Of a DNA stretch of 64,000 bases, positions 17,330 through 26,044 are shown piece by piece. The position numbers and the translations under genes were made by a program. Every line of letters begins with the position of its first letter. The first letter of the stretch is position 1. The notes beneath the pieces were generated by a model. It was not told the DNA's origin. It saw nothing but the letters and a program-made list of their open reading frames with translations, and searched no databases. Origin of the DNA: Rhodospirillales bacterium. GTDB lineage: Bacteria > Pseudomonadota > Alphaproteobacteria > Rhodospirillales > Shumkoniaceae. The DNA lies in the NCBI GenBank assembly GCA_028281785.1, contig JANQJG010000214.1:112547-176546 (forward strand). The letters run 5' to 3'.

Positions 17330-18184
17330 ATGGACTTCGCGCCAATCGACCCCCTGCTCTACCGCCCCGTCGTCGAACAGGCCCTGCGAGAGGATCTGGG
17401 CTTGGCCGGCGACGTGACGACCGCCGCGGTGGTTCCAGCCGAAACCCATATCGAAGGCCGCCTGACAAGCCGCGAAGACGGCTGTCTCGCCGGCCTGCCC
17501 ATCGCCCTCGAGGTGTTTCGCCAACTCGACCCGACGATCGATGTGCGGATCGCCCGGGCCGACGGCGCCGACCTGGAGGCCGGACAGACCATCGCGGTCC
17601 TGAATGGCCCGGCGTGCCCCATTCTCAGCGGCGAGCGTACCGCTCTCAACTTCCTGACACGTCTCTCCGGAATCGCCACCTCGACGCGCCGGGCGGTCGA
17701 GGCAGTCAAGCCGCACGGGACTCGCGTAACCTGTACGCGCAAGACCACACCCGGCCTGCGCGCCCTGGAAAAGTACGCCGTGCGCGCCGGTGGCGGCGTC
17801 AACCACCGTTATGGCCTTTATGACGCCGTGCTGATCAAGGACAACCACATCGCGGCCGCGGGCGGCCTTCGCCCGGCGATCGATCGCGCCCGAGGCAGCT
17901 TGGGACACATGATGAAGATAGAGGTCGAGGTCGATCACCTCGATCAGCTACCCGAGGCATTGGAGGCCGGTATCGACGCGGTCCTTCTGGACAACATGCC
18001 GCCGGACCAAGTCCGCGAGGCCGTTCGGATCGTCGCCGGGCGGGCTGTCACCGAGGCTTCCGGCGGCATCCGGCCCGACACGGTGCAGGACTATGCCGCG
18101 GCCGGGGTGGACGTGGTGTCGCTCGGGTGGCTGACACACAGCGTGCCCGGTCTCGATATCGGGCTCGACTGCAAGCCGGCTTAG
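17330..18184 (+). CDS. nadC: Nicotinate-nucleotide pyrophosphorylase (carboxylating)
   Basis: 284 residues, normal length. NadC converts quinolinate and PRPP to nicotinate mononucleotide and CO2. Visible landmarks: GERTALNFLTRLSGIAT, TRKTTPGLRALEKYA, GGGVNHRYGLYDAVLIKDNH and LDNMPPDQ. The start at 17330 follows AAGGGA. An in-frame extension back to 17225 overlaps the nadA end and lacks family similarity. The gene probably shares the nadA promoter and NadQ control. Confidence 0.95.
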   Translation: MDFAPIDPLLYRPVVEQALREDLGLAGDVTTAAVVPAETHIEGRLTSREDGCLAGLPIALEVFRQLDPTIDVRIARADGADLEAGQTIAVLNGPACPILSGERTALNFLTRLSGIATSTRRAVEAVKPHGTRVTCTRKTTPGLRALEKYAVRAGGGVNHRYGLYDAVLIKDNHIAAAGGLRPAIDRARGSLGHMMKIEVEVDHLDQLPEALEAGIDAVLLDNMPPDQVREAVRIVAGRAVTEASGGIRPDTVQDYAAAGVDVVSLGWLTHSVPGLDIGLDCKPA

Positions 18185-18229
18185 AGCCTGTTAACGAAAG
18201 GCCGATTACCGCGTGAGCATGGCGATTGG

Positions 18230-20089
18230 CTAGCTCAAATCGGATACGCGCAGCCGCCGCAGCATCGCCTTTTTCTTGGACTGGTGGTCGTGCATGGCGG
18301 AAAGGACGCCGTTCAGGAACGTGACGGCGTCGACGATATAGGGCCCCTTGTTCAGCATCACGCATTCGGCGCGTCCACTCATCGCCGCGTCCGTTACCTC
18401 CGATCGCGACGGCCGGCCCGTCTTGGCCAGATCCTCCAGGACCTGGGTGGCCCAGATCACCGGGACATGCGCGGCCTCGCACAGCCAAAGGATTTCTTCC
18501 TGGACCTCCGCCAGACGGTCGAATCCGACCTCCACGGCCAGGTCGCCCCGCGCCACCATGACGCCCACCGGCGGCGAGCGCAGGGCGGCGAGCAGCAGTT
18601 CGGGGAGGTGGTCGAAGGCGGCGCGGTTTTCGATCTTGAGCACGACGCCGAGATGCTGGCCGTCCATCTCGTCCAACCGGTCCTCCAGCATGTAGATGTC
18701 CTGGGGCCGCCTGACGAAGGACAGGCTGACCATATCGACGAGGGGAAAAACCGAGTCCAGATCCGTGAGGTCCTTCTCAGTCATGGCGGGTATGTGGAGA
18801 ACGCTATCGGGCAGGTTGATCCCCTTCCCCGCCCGTAGCTTCGAACCCTGCGACTGGGCGTAGGTGATCTCGACGGTGATCTCGTCCTCCCCGGCCGATC
18901 GCACGACGCCCCCGATCTTTCCGTCGTCCATCCAGACTTTTTCGCCCGGCTTGACGCAATCGAATATGGCGTCAAGCGAGCACGCAATGCGCGCTGGTTC
19001 CAGAGGCTGCTTGTCCGACGCTTGCTTCGCCGGGCGGCCGGGCTTTGACTCGCGGGTGAGGATAAGCGTGTCACCGCGTTTCAGCAGCAAGGGCTCCACG
19101 ACCGGCGGCACAGGCCCAACCTGGCCCCCCGCCAGCTCCCGGCCCACTTCGTCCAGCAGGGTCAGCGCGGCCCCCTCCGCCACATAAACGGACCGATCAC
19201 ATTCCACCCAGCAAGAGGCGCCCTCCACCTCGGTTACCACCAGCACCCGCCTCCGGCCTCGCCGTTCCTCCACATCCACGGAATGGCCGGGTCGGGCATG
19301 CGCGAGCAGATCGCCCCTCACGAGCAAACGACCGGTCACGCCTTCCGGATTGGCCTCTGGCGCGTTGGCGGGTGTCAGCCAAATTCTTGCCGGTGCCAAC
19401 ACGGCGCCGTTGTAGTTGCGGCGCGGCTTGAACTTTGCGATCGGCTCCAAGGGGGCGATGGCCCCCGTCCGCAGTTTGGGCCCCGCGATGTCGGCGATGA
19501 CGCGGCAGGACCGGCCGAGTTCCTTTTCGGCGTCACGCAGGTTGCCGACCATGCCGCGCCACTCCTCCGGTCCGTCATGGGCGCAGTTGACCCGCATGAT
19601 GTTCATGCCGGCGGCTACGAGGTTTCTGACCAGATCGGCGTCTTGCGCCGCCTCCGACGGCATGGTCACCATGATCCGCACCGCATGATTCGCGGGCTCC
19701 GGGCCCAGAAGCTGCTCGGCATGGTCACGCAGCGTGTTCGGGCCGGATGTGAAATCCACCGGAGTATCTTCTTCGTCGATCTCGGGGGGCGGGCGGTCGC
19801 CCAAAAGGTGGAGGGTCTTGAGCACGGCATTTAGGGTTGCCATCGTATGGGCCTCGAGTCGCCCCAGCGACGACAGGCCGAGCGAGGACAGGTCCTCCTG
19901 CAGTTCCCGGATGTCGTGCTGACGCAACGCGAGATAGTGAAGCAGGTTGCGCGCGCTGGTTCGATAGCCGGGCGCGACCGCCGCCACCTCTTTCGCATGC
20001 GTCTTCTCAAAGGCCAGGCACTGACTGCGCAGCCTTGCGACCGAATCGATCAGAGCATCGATCTTTCGAAGAGCGGGCGACCTGTCCAT
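18230..20089 (-). CDS. Atypical pyruvate-kinase-family protein
   Basis: 619 residues (ATG 20089 behind GAGGAGGG). Pyruvate kinase core motifs are present: GMNIMRVNCAHD, IAGPKLRTG, VVLKIENRAAF with the catalytic lysine, VMVARGDLAVEVG and VIWATQVLED. Two differences from standard enzymes are clear. There is a helical N-terminal extension of about 130 residues. The lid (B) domain is much larger, about residues 230-430. The C-terminal allosteric domain is absent, the chain ending soon after MLNKGPYIVDAV. It may be an unregulated kinase or act on another enolpyruvate. It stands alone, convergent with nadC. Confidence 0.82.
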   Translation of the reverse strand: MDRSPALRKIDALIDSVARLRSQCLAFEKTHAKEVAAVAPGYRTSARNLLHYLALRQHDIRELQEDLSSLGLSSLGRLEAHTMATLNAVLKTLHLLGDRPPPEIDEEDTPVDFTSGPNTLRDHAEQLLGPEPANHAVRIMVTMPSEAAQDADLVRNLVAAGMNIMRVNCAHDGPEEWRGMVGNLRDAEKELGRSCRVIADIAGPKLRTGAIAPLEPIAKFKPRRNYNGAVLAPARIWLTPANAPEANPEGVTGRLLVRGDLLAHARPGHSVDVEERRGRRRVLVVTEVEGASCWVECDRSVYVAEGAALTLLDEVGRELAGGQVGPVPPVVEPLLLKRGDTLILTRESKPGRPAKQASDKQPLEPARIACSLDAIFDCVKPGEKVWMDDGKIGGVVRSAGEDEITVEITYAQSQGSKLRAGKGINLPDSVLHIPAMTEKDLTDLDSVFPLVDMVSLSFVRRPQDIYMLEDRLDEMDGQHLGVVLKIENRAAFDHLPELLLAALRSPPVGVMVARGDLAVEVGFDRLAEVQEEILWLCEAAHVPVIWATQVLEDLAKTGRPSRSEVTDAAMSGRAECVMLNKGPYIVDAVTFLNGVLSAMHDHQSKKKAMLRRLRVSDLS

Positions 20090-20139
20090 CGAACCCTCCT
20101 CGGTGGGGTGCGCTGAATGACTCAAGCGCTCTTACCGAT

Positions 20140-20200
20140 GGTCCCCATGTACCGTCTCGTCCGGTTTCTGACGAAACCCGACGGGCGTCGGATGGGGACC
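20140..20200 (-). ncRNA. Possible structured leader upstream of the pyruvate-kinase-like gene
   Basis: A 61-base nested inverted repeat. The outer arms GGTCCCCAT (20140-20148) and ATGGGGACC (20192-20200) are perfect. The inner arms at 20159-20168 and 20173-20182 pair over 10 bases with one mismatch around a 4-base loop. It lies about 50 bases before the start codon at 20089. No T-run follows on either strand, so it is not a simple terminator. It could be a leader-RNA regulatory element. Whether it is transcribed is unknown. Confidence 0.4.
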
Positions 20201-20330
20201 TTGAAACGGCTTCCTAACCGATGGGCGCGAAGCTTGGCCAGATGATTTTCGGGGCCGCCACAAATTGTTCATCTTCTCCGTTGACGGGAATGGACTTCTC
20301 GGCCCGCCACTCCGACGATCTTTTTACAAT

Positions 20331-20387
20331 TTGACAATATGTGCGCATGATGATAAAAATTGCGAAAATATGTATTCGAATACATAT
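20331..20387 (+). promoter_or_regulatory. tctC promoter with perfect 20-base palindromic operator
   Basis: A consensus -35 box TTGACA (20331-20336) is followed after 17 bases by TAAAAA (20354-20359). Immediately downstream, at 20368-20387, is the perfect palindrome ATATGTATTCGAATACATAT with a central CG, the usual form of LacI-family operators. A LacI-type gene lies in the same operon at 23408. Position just after the predicted transcription start fits repression. The pairing of site and regulator is inferred. Confidence 0.75.
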
Positions 20388-20416
20388 ACCCGCCGAAACA
20401 AGGGAGAGGCTTCAAA

Positions 20417-21358
20417 ATGAGGATTCCAGCCAGCGTCGTTATGGGTCTTGTGACGGGCATCGCGGTCGCTGCCGCCCCCGCGCAGGCCGACTATCCCGAA
20501 CGAACCATCAACGTCATGATCCCGTTCAGTGCCGGCGGCGGCACGGATGTGCCGGGTCGCCTGTTTGCGCAGGAAATGGAGAAAATCCTCGGCGCCAATA
20601 TCGTCGTCTCCAACGTCCAGGGCGCCGGCGGAACGATCGGTGCGACCCAGCTTTCAAAGGCGAAGCCCGATGGTTACAACCTCGGCTTCATGCCCGTCGG
20701 CACCACGACGACACAGCCCCACATCCGGAAGACCGCGTACAACGACAAATCCTGGGAGCCAATCTGCCTCGTCTCCCAGAGCGCTCAGTATGTCTTTGTG
20801 CCTGAGGATTCGCCCTACAAGACAATCCAGGAACTCGCCGAGGGAGCGAAGACGGAAACGGTGATCACGGGCGGCCCGCCGCCCGGGTCCCTGCACCATC
20901 TCGGCCAGTTGGCCGTCGCCAAATCCCTTGGCGTGGAGTTCAAGTACATTCCCCATCAGGGCATCAATCAGGTCGCCAAATCCATGCTGGGGGGCCGCGT
21001 CCATATGACGACCTTCTTCGCCGACGCCGCCGAACGGTTCAATTTCCGCCCATTGGCGGTTCTCGCTTCGGAAAGGTCGTCCAACTTCCCCGACGTGCCG
21101 ACCCTCGCCGAGGTGGGCGAGCCGGCTGTCTCCGTCGTCTGGTTCGGTTTCTTCGCGCCGGCGGGCGTGCCGGACGAGGTCGCCGGCAAGCTTTCTTCGG
21201 CCTGCGGAGAGGCGGTGGCCAAGCCGAGCTTCGTCGAGGCGATGGCGAAGGTCAAAAGGCCGATTCACTATCTGTCGCGGGACGAGTTCGCGGCGTTCTT
21301 CGCGGAGCAATACCAGCAGAATGGCGAACTGCTGCGTGAGGCCGGTCTGGTCAAGTAG
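20417..21358 (+). CDS. tctC: TctC-family periplasmic solute-binding protein
   Basis: 313-residue receptor of a tripartite tricarboxylate-type (TTT) importer. Signal peptide MRIPASVVMGLVTGIAVAAA ends near AQA-DYP. The TctC pattern follows: YPERTINVMIPFSAGGGTD, then VQGAGGTIGATQLSKAKPDGY. The start at 20417 is behind AGGGAGAGG; an in-frame ATG at 20360 would overlap the palindromic operator. First gene of tctC-tctB-tctA-lacI-sulfatase. The ligand is unknown; the adjacent sulfatase suggests an organic sulfate or its product. Confidence 0.92.
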   Translation: MRIPASVVMGLVTGIAVAAAPAQADYPERTINVMIPFSAGGGTDVPGRLFAQEMEKILGANIVVSNVQGAGGTIGATQLSKAKPDGYNLGFMPVGTTTTQPHIRKTAYNDKSWEPICLVSQSAQYVFVPEDSPYKTIQELAEGAKTETVITGGPPPGSLHHLGQLAVAKSLGVEFKYIPHQGINQVAKSMLGGRVHMTTFFADAAERFNFRPLAVLASERSSNFPDVPTLAEVGEPAVSVVWFGFFAPAGVPDEVAGKLSSACGEAVAKPSFVEAMAKVKRPIHYLSRDEFAAFFAEQYQQNGELLREAGLVK

Positions 21359-21434
21359 ACCACGGTCGTGAATGGAGGCGTGCCCGGACGAAATGGGCGC
21401 GCCTTCCCTCTCCTCTCGGCAAAGGGAGGGACAG

Positions 21435-21893
21435 ATGGTCGCCACATCCATCTACGGGACTGTGTTGTTCCTGATCGGCGCGACCCTGTTCGCGTCAACC
21501 TTTTCCGGCGAATACGATCAGGGCGAGCTGTTTCCGGGCGAGGTTTCCACGGTCTTCGTGCCGCGCATCTTTCTCGTCGCCTGGATGCTTTTCTCGGTTT
21601 TGATGATTGTCGAACGATGGGCCTCGAAGAGTCGCTTCCATTGGCCCGCGGTCGACTGGCCGTCCCTCGGCATTGCTTGCGCGCTTGCAGCGCTGATTGG
21701 CGTGGCCATGCTAAATGTCGGTTTCGTCCTGGCCCTTGTTCCGGGGGTTTTCCTGTTCGCCTGGGCGCGGGGGTACAGAAAGCTCGGCGTGCTCGCGGCG
21801 ACGAGCCTCCTTCTCCCAGCGGCGGTCTGGATCCTGTTCATCGACGTCTTTGAGCTGGCCCTTCCTCGCTCGCCCTGGTTCGAGGCGTTCTGA
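21435..21893 (+). CDS. tctB: TctB-family small permease subunit
   Basis: 152-residue membrane protein with four hydrophobic segments: GTVLFLIGATLFAS, IFLVAWMLFSVLMIVE, a pair at about residues 75-110, and a C-terminal one ending LLPAAVWILFIDVFEL. Small permease of the TTT importer. Start ATG 21435 follows AAAGGGAGGG. Ends 2 bases before tctA. Confidence 0.88.
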   Translation: MVATSIYGTVLFLIGATLFASTFSGEYDQGELFPGEVSTVFVPRIFLVAWMLFSVLMIVERWASKSRFHWPAVDWPSLGIACALAALIGVAMLNVGFVLALVPGVFLFAWARGYRKLGVLAATSLLLPAAVWILFIDVFELALPRSPWFEAF

Positions 21894-21895
21894 CC

Positions 21896-23392
21896 ATGTT
21901 GGAACTGCTCCCAACCGTGCTGGCCCAGCTGGCCTCGATCGAGGTCTTTCTGGCCATCATCGCGGGGACGCTGTTCGGCTCGTTGATCGGGGCACTGCCG
22001 GGGATGGGAACGGTCGTTGCGCTGATCGTCGCCCTGCCGTTCACCTTTTCGATGACCAGCACCGCGGCCATCGCCCTGCTCCTCGCCATCTATTGCAGCT
22101 CGGTCTACGGCGGTTCGATCTCGGCGATCCTGATCAACACGCCGGGAACGCCGCAGTCGGCGGCCACGGTCCTCGACGGTTTTCCCATGGCCCAGCAGGG
22201 CAAGGCGGATCTTGCCCTGGGCTGGGCCACCGTGGCCTCGGTCTTTGGCGGGCTGTTTTCACTGGTGGTTCTGGTCGTGGCAGCGCCGAGCCTCGCGGCC
22301 GTTGGCCTCCATTTCGGCCAGATCGAGACCTTCGCCCTGATCGTCTTCGCGCTGACCTGCATCGCCTGGGTCTCACGCGGCAGTACCATCAAGGGCCTGC
22401 TCGCCGGCGCTATGGGTCTTTTCCTTGCGATGGTCGGGCCGGACGTGATGACCGGGTTCTCCCGCTTCCACTTCGGCGTGTTCGAGCTTCAGGGCGGGTT
22501 CCATCTGATCAGCGTGCTGGTCGGGCTGTTCGCGCTGTCGGAAGTCTTCATTCGCGCGGCCATCCCCGAGGACACGGACGCCAAGCCGCTGACCAATGTC
22601 GGCTTCCGCGTGGCCCCCTGGTCCGAGTGGAAGTCCCGTATCCGGTGCCTCCTTCAAAGCAGCGTCATCGGCTCCTTTATCGGCGTCCTGCCCGGTACCG
22701 GCGCCACCGCCGCCACCTTCATCAGCTACGCCGAGGCGAAAAGGTCGTCCAAGCGATCGGACGAGTTCGGCAAGGGCGAGCCTGAGGGAATCATCGCCTC
22801 GGAGGCGGCCAACAACGCCGTGACCGGCGGCGCGCTGGTCCCCACTCTCGCCCTCGGCATCCCCGGCGATGGAGGCACCGCCGTCATGCTGGGCGTGCTG
22901 TTGATCCACGGGGTGATTCCAGGCGTGCAGTTGCTGACGGTTCAGCCCGAGATATTGCTGGGCGCCTTCGTCACGCTGTTCATCGCGAACATCCTCCTGT
23001 TCTTCGTCGGAATGCTCGGCGCCCAGGCGTTCACACGCCTTCTCAGGTTGCCCGAAAGCCTGCTGATGACCGGCGTGCTCCTGATGTCGCTGGTGGGGGC
23101 CTTCGCGGTCAGGGGCAACCCCGTCGACGTCATCGTCGCCGTGGTCGCCGGGATCGTCGGCGCGTTGCTGCGGCTGGTCGGGATCCCCATGGCCCCGATG
23201 GTCATCGGCATGGCCTTGGGGGGCACCTTCGAGGAATCCCTGCGCCAGGGCCTGATGTTGACGGACGGCAGCTTCATAGGTTTTCTCCAGCAGCCGATCG
23301 CCCTCGGGATCATGATCCTGACGGTGCTCGTGATCGCCTGGCCCGTGCTCGGGCCACAGCTGAAACCCCCGGGAAAGCCTAGGACAGGGTAG
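21896..23392 (+). CDS. tctA: TctA-family large permease subunit
   Basis: 498-residue channel subunit with 10-12 membrane helices. TctA landmarks: GTLFGSLIGALPGMG near the N-terminus, YCSSVYGGSISAILINTPG, the second repeat GVLPGTGATAATFISYAEAKR, and ASEAANNAVTGGALVPTLAL. Immediately follows tctB. Completes a full TTT system with tctC and tctB. Confidence 0.95.
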   Translation: MLELLPTVLAQLASIEVFLAIIAGTLFGSLIGALPGMGTVVALIVALPFTFSMTSTAAIALLLAIYCSSVYGGSISAILINTPGTPQSAATVLDGFPMAQQGKADLALGWATVASVFGGLFSLVVLVVAAPSLAAVGLHFGQIETFALIVFALTCIAWVSRGSTIKGLLAGAMGLFLAMVGPDVMTGFSRFHFGVFELQGGFHLISVLVGLFALSEVFIRAAIPEDTDAKPLTNVGFRVAPWSEWKSRIRCLLQSSVIGSFIGVLPGTGATAATFISYAEAKRSSKRSDEFGKGEPEGIIASEAANNAVTGGALVPTLALGIPGDGGTAVMLGVLLIHGVIPGVQLLTVQPEILLGAFVTLFIANILLFFVGMLGAQAFTRLLRLPESLLMTGVLLMSLVGAFAVRGNPVDVIVAVVAGIVGALLRLVGIPMAPMVIGMALGGTFEESLRQGLMLTDGSFIGFLQQPIALGIMILTVLVIAWPVLGPQLKPPGKPRTG

Positions 23393-23407
23393 CAAGGACG
23401 ACGCGAC

Positions 23408-24481
23408 GTGGCACAAAGAAACAAAGACCAGGAACCCCGTTCAAAGGCCGTCACCTCCTATGACGTGGCCCGGCGGGCCGGCGTCTCCCAGGCTACCGTT
23501 TCTAGGGCCTTTTCCAGGAACGGCTACGTGTCGGACGCGGCGCGGCAGCGGATTCTGGAGGCAGCAAAGGAGCTTCGCTTCCGACCGAACGCCATTGCCC
23601 GTGGCCTGATCACGCGGCGCTCGCGTCTCGTCGCCGTGGTCATGGCCGACGTTCAATACTCCTTCTATTTGACTCTGTTGCACGAACTCCACCGCTCCCT
23701 GCACGCGGAGGGCTATCAAGCGCTGTTGAAGAGCATGCCGAGCAGCGCCGATATCGACGGCGTCATCCCCGACGTCCTGTCCTATCAAGTCGACGGCGTG
23801 ATCGTGGCCTCGGCCCGGTTGTCGTCACGGGCAAGCCTGATGTGCCGCGACGCGGACATCCCGATCGTCCTCGTCAATCGCTATGTGGCAGAGGACGACA
23901 GCTTCAGCTCGGTCGGATCGGACAATATCGACGCGGGGCGCAAGGCGGCGGCGTTCCTTCTCGCCGCCGGCCACAAGCATCTGGCCTTCATCGCCGGGCT
24001 CGCCGACACCTCGACCAGCGCCGACCGCGAGCGGGGATTCTTCGATGAGGTTTCCCGGCAGTCGGGGCGGCAACCGGCCCGGCGTACCGGCGACTTCACC
24101 TATGAGGGCGGGTCCGCCGCGGCCAGGGAACTGATGAACCTGACCCCCCGCCCCGACGCCATCTTCTGCGCCAGCGACATCATGGCGATCGGGGCCATGG
24201 ACGTCATTCGATCCGAGCTCGGCCTGCGCGTTCCCGAAGACGTTTCCGTCATCGGCTTCAACAACGCCTTGGAGGCGTCCTGGACATGCTTCGATCTGAC
24301 GACGATCGCGGCCGACATCGAAACCATGAGCTGGCGCGCTGTCGACATGCTCACCTACAGAATGGACTCGCGCGCGCCCCGCCCTCAGCACGAGTACATC
24401 AAGGGGCGTCTCATCGTTCGCGGGTCGGCGCGCCGTCCCGATGCAGAGACGATCCAAAGGCTCGGCGCCGTAGAGGAATGA
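23408..24481 (+). CDS. LacI-family transcriptional regulator
   Basis: 357 residues. The N-terminal helix-turn-helix (TSYDVARRAGVSQATVSRAF) and hinge helix (PNAIARGLITRRSRLVAVVM) are followed by the periplasmic-binding-protein-like ligand domain ending in GRLIVRGSA. Such regulators usually sense sugars. It lies 15 bases after tctA and before the sulfatase, so it is probably autoregulated through the palindrome at 20368-20387. It may also affect the neighbouring sugar operon at 26045-33265. Confidence 0.92.
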   Translation: MAQRNKDQEPRSKAVTSYDVARRAGVSQATVSRAFSRNGYVSDAARQRILEAAKELRFRPNAIARGLITRRSRLVAVVMADVQYSFYLTLLHELHRSLHAEGYQALLKSMPSSADIDGVIPDVLSYQVDGVIVASARLSSRASLMCRDADIPIVLVNRYVAEDDSFSSVGSDNIDAGRKAAAFLLAAGHKHLAFIAGLADTSTSADRERGFFDEVSRQSGRQPARRTGDFTYEGGSAAARELMNLTPRPDAIFCASDIMAIGAMDVIRSELGLRVPEDVSVIGFNNALEASWTCFDLTTIAADIETMSWRAVDMLTYRMDSRAPRPQHEYIKGRLIVRGSARRPDAETIQRLGAVEE

Positions 24482-24538
24482 CACTGAAACCGGCGCTCCT
24501 TTCCGGAGCGTCGGTTATTGCGGAGTAAGGAGAAGAAA

Positions 24539-26032
24539 ATGACGCGGCCGAATGTTCTGATGATCGTGACCGACCACTGGTTCGGCTCGCTGCTGGGAAT
24601 CGCCGGTCACCCTTGCGTTCAAACGCCCACCCTGGATGACGTCGCGCGCAACGGCGTCCGCTTCAGCAATGCCTGTTCGGCGAACCCGGTTTGCATTCCC
24701 GCGCGCCGCACCCTGATGACCGGCACCACCTCGCGGACCCATGGCGACCGCATCTTCAATTCCGAGCTCCACATGCCGGAGAATTTGCCGACTTTGGCGC
24801 AGACATTCCGCGATAACGGATACCAAGCCTACGCGGTCGGGAAGATCCACGTTCACCCGCAACGCGACCGCATCGGCTTCGACGACGTGCTCGTGGACGA
24901 CGAGGGGCGCGGCATGTTCGGGGTTATCGACGATTACGAGGTCTATCTCGGCGATCAGGGCTATCCGGGCGAAGGGTTCATGCACGGCATGAGTAACAAT
25001 GACTACAACTACCGGGCCTGGCACCTGCCCGAACATTGCCATGCGACGAACTGGGCGACCCGAATGATGTGCCGGACCATCAAGCGCCGGGATCCGAAAC
25101 GGCCGTCCCTATGGTATGTGGGCTATCGCCATCCCCACCCGCCGCTTGTTCCGTTGCAAGCCTACCTGGACTTCTACCGCGACATACCGATCGACAAGCC
25201 CTATGTCGCCGACTGGTCGAAAGAACACGACGAGCTTCCCTACACCGCTCAGGCCCGCCAGACGCGCACCTTCAAGATGAACGAACGGCAGATCGAGGAC
25301 GCAAGGCGCGCCTTCTATGCACTCTGCACCCATATCGACCATCAGATCAGCGTCATCATCGGAACCCTCCGCGAGGAGGGAATTCTGGACGACACCATGA
25401 TCCTGTTCACCTCGGATCACGGCGACATGCTGGGCAATCAAAACATGTGGGCGAAACGGGTCTTCTACGAAAACTCAACCCATGTCCCGATGATCCTCTC
25501 CGGCGTCAAGGGAGATCGGCGGGTCGGCCATCACCGGGTCGATGACCGCCTTGTCGAGCTGCGGGACGTCATGCCGACACTTCTCGATCTTTGCGGCATC
25601 CCGATCCCCGGTACGGTCGAGGGGCTCTCGATGGTCGGCGAGAAGAAGCACCCATGGATCTACGGAGAGGACGGCGAGGACGCCCACTCCTCTCGCATGG
25701 TTCATGACGGCCGGCATAAGCTGATCTATTACCCGATCGGCAACCGCTTGCAGCTATTCGACCTCGTGGAAGATCCGTGCGAGATGACCGACCGGATTGC
25801 CGATCCGGCCTATGCCGATGTCCGCGAGAACCTGACCGAAATCCTGATCGGACAGATGTACGGATCGGACCTTCGATGGATCGAGGACGGCAAGCTCGTG
25901 GGCGAGTTGCCGAACCGCCCGTTCCGGCCAGGCCCAAACCGCTCACGCTATGCGCTGCGGGGATATACCTGGCCGGCGCCGGCCCTGACCGACAAGGCCG
26001 TGATGGAGTGGTACCCGGAAGCGGACGACTGA
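24539..26032 (+). CDS. Type I sulfatase (formylglycine-dependent), copy 1
   Basis: 497-residue sulfatase/alkaline-phosphatase-fold enzyme. The maturation motif CxPxR is intact: Cys52 in VCIPARRTLMTG, to be converted to formylglycine. Metal ligands are in IVTDHW (Asp12) and FTSDHGDMLGNQ. It has no signal peptide, so it acts in the cytoplasm on an imported sulfate or phosphonate ester. The ATG at 24539 follows AAGGAG. Co-directional with tctCBA and lacI, convergent with the sugar operon. No formylglycine-generating enzyme gene is in the window, so maturation must come from elsewhere. Confidence 0.92.
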   Translation: MTRPNVLMIVTDHWFGSLLGIAGHPCVQTPTLDDVARNGVRFSNACSANPVCIPARRTLMTGTTSRTHGDRIFNSELHMPENLPTLAQTFRDNGYQAYAVGKIHVHPQRDRIGFDDVLVDDEGRGMFGVIDDYEVYLGDQGYPGEGFMHGMSNNDYNYRAWHLPEHCHATNWATRMMCRTIKRRDPKRPSLWYVGYRHPHPPLVPLQAYLDFYRDIPIDKPYVADWSKEHDELPYTAQARQTRTFKMNERQIEDARRAFYALCTHIDHQISVIIGTLREEGILDDTMILFTSDHGDMLGNQNMWAKRVFYENSTHVPMILSGVKGDRRVGHHRVDDRLVELRDVMPTLLDLCGIPIPGTVEGLSMVGEKKHPWIYGEDGEDAHSSRMVHDGRHKLIYYPIGNRLQLFDLVEDPCEMTDRIADPAYADVRENLTEILIGQMYGSDLRWIEDGKLVGELPNRPFRPGPNRSRYALRGYTWPAPALTDKAVMEWYPEADD

Positions 26033-26044
26033 CGGGTTGAACCT

